DNA from: a virus
Strand: one strand, 5' to 3'
Length of the DNA: 26,070 nucleotides
IMG/VR virus record: IMGVR_UViG_3300021960_000443
Location: 1 to 26,070 of that record
In this document: piece by piece, positions 22,206 to 26,070 of the stretch
Layout: each line of letters begins with the position of its first letter
How positions within the stretch are numbered: position 1 is the first letter of the stretch
Program-made: the position numbers and the translations under genes
The notes under the pieces: generated by a model
Seen by the model: the letters and a program-made list of their open reading frames with translations, nothing else
What the model was told of the DNA's origin: nothing
Database searches by the model: none

Positions 22206-23858
22206 ATGGCAGATACATTCAAAAAGATATTTCAGGGTGGTATACAACGGAGACCATTCAAAGCTTATAAACGATATGAAGTAACTGATGTAAATTATTC
22301 ATCTTCGTTTGAAATATCTATTCTTCGTGGCATATCTCCAAATGGATTACTAACTGAAGTATCCAAGTCGGTTGATGGTGAAAACGTATTTGATTCTAAC
22401 CTCATACGCAGTATTGGTGGCGCTACTACCGAACTGAACACCATCCCACAGAAGATTATTTGGAGGAGTGTAAACTCATCTTTGTACAAATATGAGCGTA
22501 GGTTGTTACACCCAACTGCATCTATATTTTCAATTCCACAAAACAAATTTGGTAATGGTATCAAACCAGGGTCAGTTGTTATTGCAGATAACTCATCTAT
22601 GGGTGACTCCAACTTTAGGTTAACAGATACTGAACTTGAATATGGAATTGGTGTCCTCCGTGACACTGCAATTTCATCATCATACATCATAAAAAAACAA
22701 AATATATTTTATCTTGGATTCCAAGATGGAACTCACAACAAGAGATTTAGAAAATCGACTGATGATTCTACATTTCAAAATACAATTATCCCACGGGGGT
22801 TAACTGTTAAGCATGGAATTGATACAACTGGATTTGTGAGTTCAAGTGGGTATGGTGTTGGTACATTTGAATCTTCATCTATAATTGTTTACAACAATGA
22901 ACAATTTAAAAATATAAACAAGACTGATGATTGGTCTATATCTATGTGGGCTAAACTCCCACCATCACAATCGTATACAACGGATGGATATAACACACTT
23001 ATCAATAAGAATCAGTATGAGTACACCACGTTAACCGACTCTCGTAGAATAAACAAAACTCCAATATATCCTGTTGAATTTGGGGTATACAATCACAATT
23101 CATCATATGTAAATGGTAAAGTTTATTGGAAAGCAAGTGATGGTTTAAGTACGCTACATCTAACATCATCAAACTCATATGGTGATAATAATTGGCATCA
23201 CTACGCAATTAGAAAAAGTGGTAGTAGATATGATTTATTTGTTGATGGTACTTCAGTCGCAAACGACACAACTACATTTAAAGCTAACATCAATAATTAC
23301 TATGACTTCTTGATTGCGTCTAATAAATTAGGTGTAACTGGTACGACTGGTTCTTTTGATGAGATTAGAATGTATAAAGGAACTTTGTCTGATACTGATA
23401 TTTTTAATCTATCAAATAACCACTACACATCTGGGTCTGCATATCAGACCAGCGATGTTGGTTATGTATATTACAAACAAGGTATGATTGTAGTATCAGA
23501 CCCACGACCTAAATACCAAAACACCTTCTTGGGTAACGGTAATTGGGACTACACTTTAGATAGGGGATTCCAAGTTGACTTTAGGGCAAGTAAGGAAGTA
23601 GAAGAGGTATCAATCTTATGTGAGATTGGTAGAAACGAATACAACGTATCTACTAACCCATCATTAAGAATAAACGAAGACCTCAATGAAGAAAGATTAA
23701 AACCAATGGTTACTGGGTCTGCATTTAGACCATATGTTACTCAAGTTGGATTATACAACGACTTTGGTGAACTATTAGCGATTGCGAAGTTAGGTTCACC
23801 TCTAAAGAAAAGAAATGATGTTGATGTAACCATCAATGTGAAATTTGATATAGACTAA
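22206..23858 (+). CDS. Virion protein with LamG-like domain, probable adhesin
   Basis: This 550-residue protein opens MADTFKKIFQGGIQRRPFKA. Residues about 225-407 fit a LamG/concanavalin-A fold: DDWSISMWAKLPPSQSYTTD, then NNWHHYAIRKSGSRYDLFVDGTSV and GSFDEIRMYKGTLSDTDIFN are the usual strands and closing helix. Residues about 465-550 repeat the C-terminal domain of the upstream gene (EIGRNEYNVSTNPSL; YVTQVGLYNDFGELLAIAKL; INVKFDID). LamG-like domains bind glycans in many phage tail proteins and cellular lectins, so a receptor-contact role is reasonable inference. There is no clear Shine-Dalgarno. It is the last virion gene before the DNA-metabolism genes, 6 bases upstream of endonuclease I. 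Confidence 0.78.
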   Translation: MADTFKKIFQGGIQRRPFKAYKRYEVTDVNYSSSFEISILRGISPNGLLTEVSKSVDGENVFDSNLIRSIGGATTELNTIPQKIIWRSVNSSLYKYERRLLHPTASIFSIPQNKFGNGIKPGSVVIADNSSMGDSNFRLTDTELEYGIGVLRDTAISSSYIIKKQNIFYLGFQDGTHNKRFRKSTDDSTFQNTIIPRGLTVKHGIDTTGFVSSSGYGVGTFESSSIIVYNNEQFKNINKTDDWSISMWAKLPPSQSYTTDGYNTLINKNQYEYTTLTDSRRINKTPIYPVEFGVYNHNSSYVNGKVYWKASDGLSTLHLTSSNSYGDNNWHHYAIRKSGSRYDLFVDGTSVANDTTTFKANINNYYDFLIASNKLGVTGTTGSFDEIRMYKGTLSDTDIFNLSNNHYTSGSAYQTSDVGYVYYKQGMIVVSDPRPKYQNTFLGNGNWDYTLDRGFQVDFRASKEVEEVSILCEIGRNEYNVSTNPSLRINEDLNEERLKPMVTGSAFRPYVTQVGLYNDFGELLAIAKLGSPLKKRNDVDVTINVKFDID

Positions 23859-23864
23859 AAAGTT

Positions 23865-24296
23865 ATGGCAAAGGGGAATTGGAGTCACATCCAAAAATCA
23901 AAAGGACATAAGTCCGGCCTTGAAACTAAAATCAACGAACAATTACGGATTCAAGGTATTGATGGGGAATATGAACAACACGAAGTTTCATACATTGTCC
24001 CCGCAACTAATCATACTTACAAACCTGATTTTAAATTACCCAATGGTATTTACATTGAATCAAAGGGGTGGTTCTTGCCAGAAGATAGAAAGAAACATCT
24101 ACTCATCAAAGAACAACATCCCGAATTGGATTTGAGATTCATTCTTCAGTCACCAAATGGTAAAATCTATAAAGGTTCAAAGACCACTTACGCAATGTGG
24201 TGTGATAAGAATGGATTCAAATGGGCAAAGAAAGAAATCCCCCAAGAGTGGATAAATGAAAAACCTTCCCAAGATTTCTTTGATTTCTCAAAATAA
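23865..24296 (+). CDS. Endonuclease I, T7 gp3-type Holliday-junction resolvase
   Basis: This 143-residue protein closely matches phage T7 endonuclease I (149 residues), which cuts four-way junctions and branched DNA. The catalytic residues sit at the same numbers as in T7 as I recall them: E20 (SGLETK), D55 (YKPDFKLPNG), E65 and K67 (IESKG). The following DRKKHLLIKEQHPELDLRFI and TTYAMWCDKNGFKWA are also family-typical. The N-terminus MAKGNWSHIQKSKGHK is basic as in T7. There is no Shine-Dalgarno. T4 itself uses the unrelated endonuclease VII (gp49), so this is a non-homologous replacement. It probably trims branched replication intermediates before packaging and helps recombination together with the gp47 homologue encoded just downstream. 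Confidence 0.95.
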   Translation: MAKGNWSHIQKSKGHKSGLETKINEQLRIQGIDGEYEQHEVSYIVPATNHTYKPDFKLPNGIYIESKGWFLPEDRKKHLLIKEQHPELDLRFILQSPNGKIYKGSKTTYAMWCDKNGFKWAKKEIPQEWINEKPSQDFFDFSK

Positions 24297-24309
24297 TTTC
24301 GTATATTAG
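24279..24309 (+). promoter_or_regulatory. Bacteroidota-type promoter, nearly leaderless
   Basis: TTTG at 24279-24282 is followed after 19 bases by TATATTAG at 24302-24309 (5 of 6 fixed positions of TAnnTTTG). The box ends 5 bases before the primase ATG at 24315, exactly the same distance as at the promoter before 688. The transcript would start at or beside the ATG. The -33 box lies in the end of the endonuclease gene. Confidence 0.5.
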
Positions 24310-24314
24310 TAGTT

Positions 24315-25250
24315 ATGGAAGAAAGACTACTTGAACTATTAGAGTCCGTTCTTGGAAAATCCAAGAAAACAAGTGGGGATAATTATGCGTTCTACTCACC
24401 ATTCGTTGACCATTACAAACCAAAGTTAGAGATTAATATACGAATTAATTCTAAAGGAAACAACCCTTGGCATTGTTGGATTTCGGATGAGAAGGGTAGA
24501 ACCATCAAATCATTATTCAAAAAACTTCGTGTATCCAAGTCGACTTGGGATGAGTATAATGCAATCTTCAGTAGAGTAAATCGTTATAGTTACGACCAAG
24601 CTAACGACCAAGCTAACGACCAAGTTGAACTTCCAAAAGAATTCAAACCACTTTATCAGAAATCCAACTCAATCAAGTGGAAACACGCTCTGAACTATTT
24701 ATTAAATAGAGGCCTTCGTGTTGAGGATATTGTTAAATACAATATTGGTTATTGTGAGGAAGGTGAGTATAGGGATAAAATTATTATACCATCGTATGAT
24801 GAACGAGGTAAGTTAAACTTCTTTGTAGGGAGGTCGTTTTATGATACAAAGTTTAAACACAAAAACCCAAAGGTATCCAAAGATATTGTTGGGTTTGATT
24901 TATTGGTTAATTGGGACACTCCTATTATATTGTGTGAGGGCGCATTTGATGCAATCGCAATTAGAAGAAACGCAGTTCCATTATTTGGAAAATCAATCCA
25001 ATCTGAATTAGAAAAAAAGATAATTGGAAATTCCGTAAAAAAGTTGTATATTTGTTTAGATTCGGATGCTCTAAAGAATGCTTTGGGGCTAGCGAAGAAG
25101 TTTATGTCGTATGGAATTGAGACACATCTCGTTGATTTGGGTGATGAAGACCCTTCAGAGATGGGTTACGAACGTATAAACAAAAAGATATATGATACAC
25201 CAACGCTTGACTTACGCACGTTGATGGAGTATCAACTATTTAAAGTATGA
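24315..25250 (+). CDS. 61: DNA primase, T4 gp61-like, with degenerate zinc-binding site
   Basis: This 311-residue protein makes RNA primers for lagging-strand synthesis. The N-terminal part (22-70) follows the zinc-ribbon layout of phage primases, but the four cysteine positions read S28, V31, C54 and S57 (FYSPFV; WHCWIS), so three of four are missing. Residues 94-103 are DQAN repeats in a linker. IIIPSYDERGKLNFFVGRSF (156-175) precedes the Toprim fold: E208 in ILCEGAFDAIAIRR, and D249 with D251 in LYICLDSDALK, the metal-binding E...DxD. T4 gp61 is 342 residues. It is driven by the promoter just upstream and overlaps the gp47-like gene by 4 bases (ATGA). Confidence 0.85.
   Translation: MEERLLELLESVLGKSKKTSGDNYAFYSPFVDHYKPKLEINIRINSKGNNPWHCWISDEKGRTIKSLFKKLRVSKSTWDEYNAIFSRVNRYSYDQANDQANDQVELPKEFKPLYQKSNSIKWKHALNYLLNRGLRVEDIVKYNIGYCEEGEYRDKIIIPSYDERGKLNFFVGRSFYDTKFKHKNPKVSKDIVGFDLLVNWDTPIILCEGAFDAIAIRRNAVPLFGKSIQSELEKKIIGNSVKKLYICLDSDALKNALGLAKKFMSYGIETHLVDLGDEDPSEMGYERINKKIYDTPTLDLRTLMEYQLFKV
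24594..24624 (+). repeat. 12-base tandem repeat inside the primase gene
   Basis: GACCAAGCTAAC occurs twice in perfect tandem (24594-24605, 24606-24617), followed by a partial third copy GACCAAG (24618-24624). It encodes DQANDQANDQ between the N-terminal and Toprim domains. The identical codons suggest recent slippage. Confidence 0.9.
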
Positions 25251-26070
25251 AGAAACTGAAAAAGATTAATATAGGCGTAGACAAAGTAAATAAGATTTAC
25301 CACATCGCCGATGTTCACATTAGAAACTTAAAAAGACACGCAGAGTATCGTGATGTCTTTTCCCACCTTTATGGGTATATTTTGTCCACAATGGAGGAAA
25401 ATGACATCATCGTTATTGCCGGCGATATTGTTCACGCAAAAACGGATATGTCACCAGAAGTGGTAGATTTGACTCAAGAGTTTTTCACTCGATTGTCAGA
25501 CCTACTCCCAACTATTGTCATTCCAGGTAACCACGATGCAAACCTAAATAACACCTCACGATTAGACGCTTTGACTCCAATCGTGAATGCATTGAAACTC
25601 CCAAGATTGATTTACCTAAAGGATACTGGTGCTTGGAATATTGGTGGTATTACATTTGTCCATCAATCAGTTTGGGACAAGTCACCTGGATTTCCACCTG
25701 CTAGAGATTTTGAAGGTGATGTGAAGGTTGGTCTATTCCACGGACCAGTTGATAAGATTGAGACTGAACACGGATTTGCTATTGAGAACAAAAACATCAA
25801 TGTAGGAAACTTCGATGGGTATGATATGGTTCTACTTGGTGATATCCACAAACCAAATAACGAAGTTCAAGGTGTAGAGACTATCAAGTATCCGGGGTCA
25901 CTAATCGTTCAGAATCACGGAGAAGCAAAGTATCCAGAACACGGAATTTTAGTTTGGAATGTTGAGACTTGTAAAAGCAAGTTTGTGATGATTCCAAACG
26001 ACTTTGGGTATGTCACGGTGGATATTGAGGATGGCAAGATTGTTTCAAGTATGCCAATCCCACAAAAACC
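25247..26070 (+). CDS. 47: SbcD/Mre11-type recombination nuclease, T4 gp47-like (partial)
   Basis: The frame starts in a 4-base ATGA overlap with the primase stop and stays open to the end of the window (274 complete codons). It is the calcineurin-like phosphoesterase subunit that, with the gp46 ATPase, resects DNA ends for recombination. The metal site is complete so far: D22 and H24 (ADVHIR), D60 (AGDIVH), N95-H96 (PGNHDAN), H165 (LFHGP), and D199 with H201 (GDIHKPN). T4 gp47 is 339 residues, so roughly 60 residues are missing. A gp46 gene would be expected next. It is placed with endonuclease I and primase in a recombination-replication block. Confidence 0.93.
   Translation, partial: MKKLKKINIGVDKVNKIYHIADVHIRNLKRHAEYRDVFSHLYGYILSTMEENDIIVIAGDIVHAKTDMSPEVVDLTQEFFTRLSDLLPTIVIPGNHDANLNNTSRLDALTPIVNALKLPRLIYLKDTGAWNIGGITFVHQSVWDKSPGFPPARDFEGDVKVGLFHGPVDKIETEHGFAIENKNINVGNFDGYDMVLLGDIHKPNNEVQGVETIKYPGSLIVQNHGEAKYPEHGILVWNVETCKSKFVMIPNDFGYVTVDIEDGKIVSSMPIPQK

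Noticed and set aside
13084-23858. A possible diversity-generating retroelement, since adhesin-like genes are present.
   Set aside because: No reverse transcriptase and no template/variable repeat pair is visible in the window.
25023-25054. ATTG-N20-TATATTTG, a promoter-like match about 190 bases before the gp47-like gene.
   Set aside because: It is inside the primase gene, and the TATATTTG bases encode conserved Toprim residues (LYICLD). The two genes overlap and are probably co-transcribed, so the match is likely forced by codons.
1-26070. CRISPR arrays, insertion sequences, integrase or attachment sites.
   Set aside because: No regularly spaced repeats, transposase, integrase or att-like duplications were seen. 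The tRNA gene is complete and shows no sign of being an integration target.

Overview
This window reads as part of the genome of a T4-like, contractile-tailed phage (myovirus). It carries recognisable homologues of T4 gp55 (late sigma factor), gp5 (hub/OB fold), gp25 and gp6 (baseplate wedge), a probable gp7 equivalent, gp61 (primase) and gp47 (SbcD/Mre11-type nuclease). All genes lie on the + strand, are tightly packed and often overlap by 1-4 bases or more. The DNA is AT-rich. Two signs point to a host in the Bacteroidota (Flavobacteriia-like): a small protein resembling the Bacteroidota family DUF4494, and three intergenic promoter-like sites matching the Bacteroidota primary-sigma consensus TTTG-N19/20-TAnnTTTG. 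A marine origin is only an impression from the gene repertoire (hsp20, HD protein, coiled-coil membrane protein).

Layout. 1-4200: the tail of an unrecognised gene with an acidic end, a tRNA-Tyr(GUA), then a run of small, mostly unrecognised accessory genes ending with a small heat-shock protein and a clear intrinsic terminator. 4239-5141: a UV damage endonuclease (UvsE/UVDE). 5142-5303: a gene-free stretch with nested inverted repeats. 5304-8170: a four-helix membrane protein with a large coiled coil, a ClpP-like serine protease with an intact triad, an HD-domain protein and a small membrane-anchored protein. 8148-8864: a gp55-like late sigma factor. 8857-23858: about 15 kb of tail and baseplate genes, from a gp5-like hub protein through gp25 and gp6 to large adhesin-like virion proteins carrying DNRLRE-like, LamG-like and shared C-terminal domains. 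23865-26070: replication and recombination genes, namely a T7 gp3-type endonuclease I, a gp61-like primase and the start of a gp47-like nuclease (cut by the window end).

How the parts work together (inference). The sigma factor sits directly ahead of the late virion block it would be expected to switch on. The block supplies the baseplate hub (gp5), wedge (gp25, gp6, gp7-like) and outer proteins likely to contact host-surface glycans. Endonuclease I, primase and gp47 (with gp46 presumably just outside) serve DNA replication, branch resolution and recombination. UvsE would protect the genome from UV damage, the job DenV does in T4.

Notable points: two promoters placed so close to their ATG that the mRNAs should be leaderless; a primase that has lost three of the four expected zinc-binding cysteines; a T7-type Holliday-junction nuclease in a T4-type genome; a DNRLRE-like domain that appears to be split by two tandem inserted beta domains; and an uncharacterised structured intergenic region between uvsE and the membrane protein.
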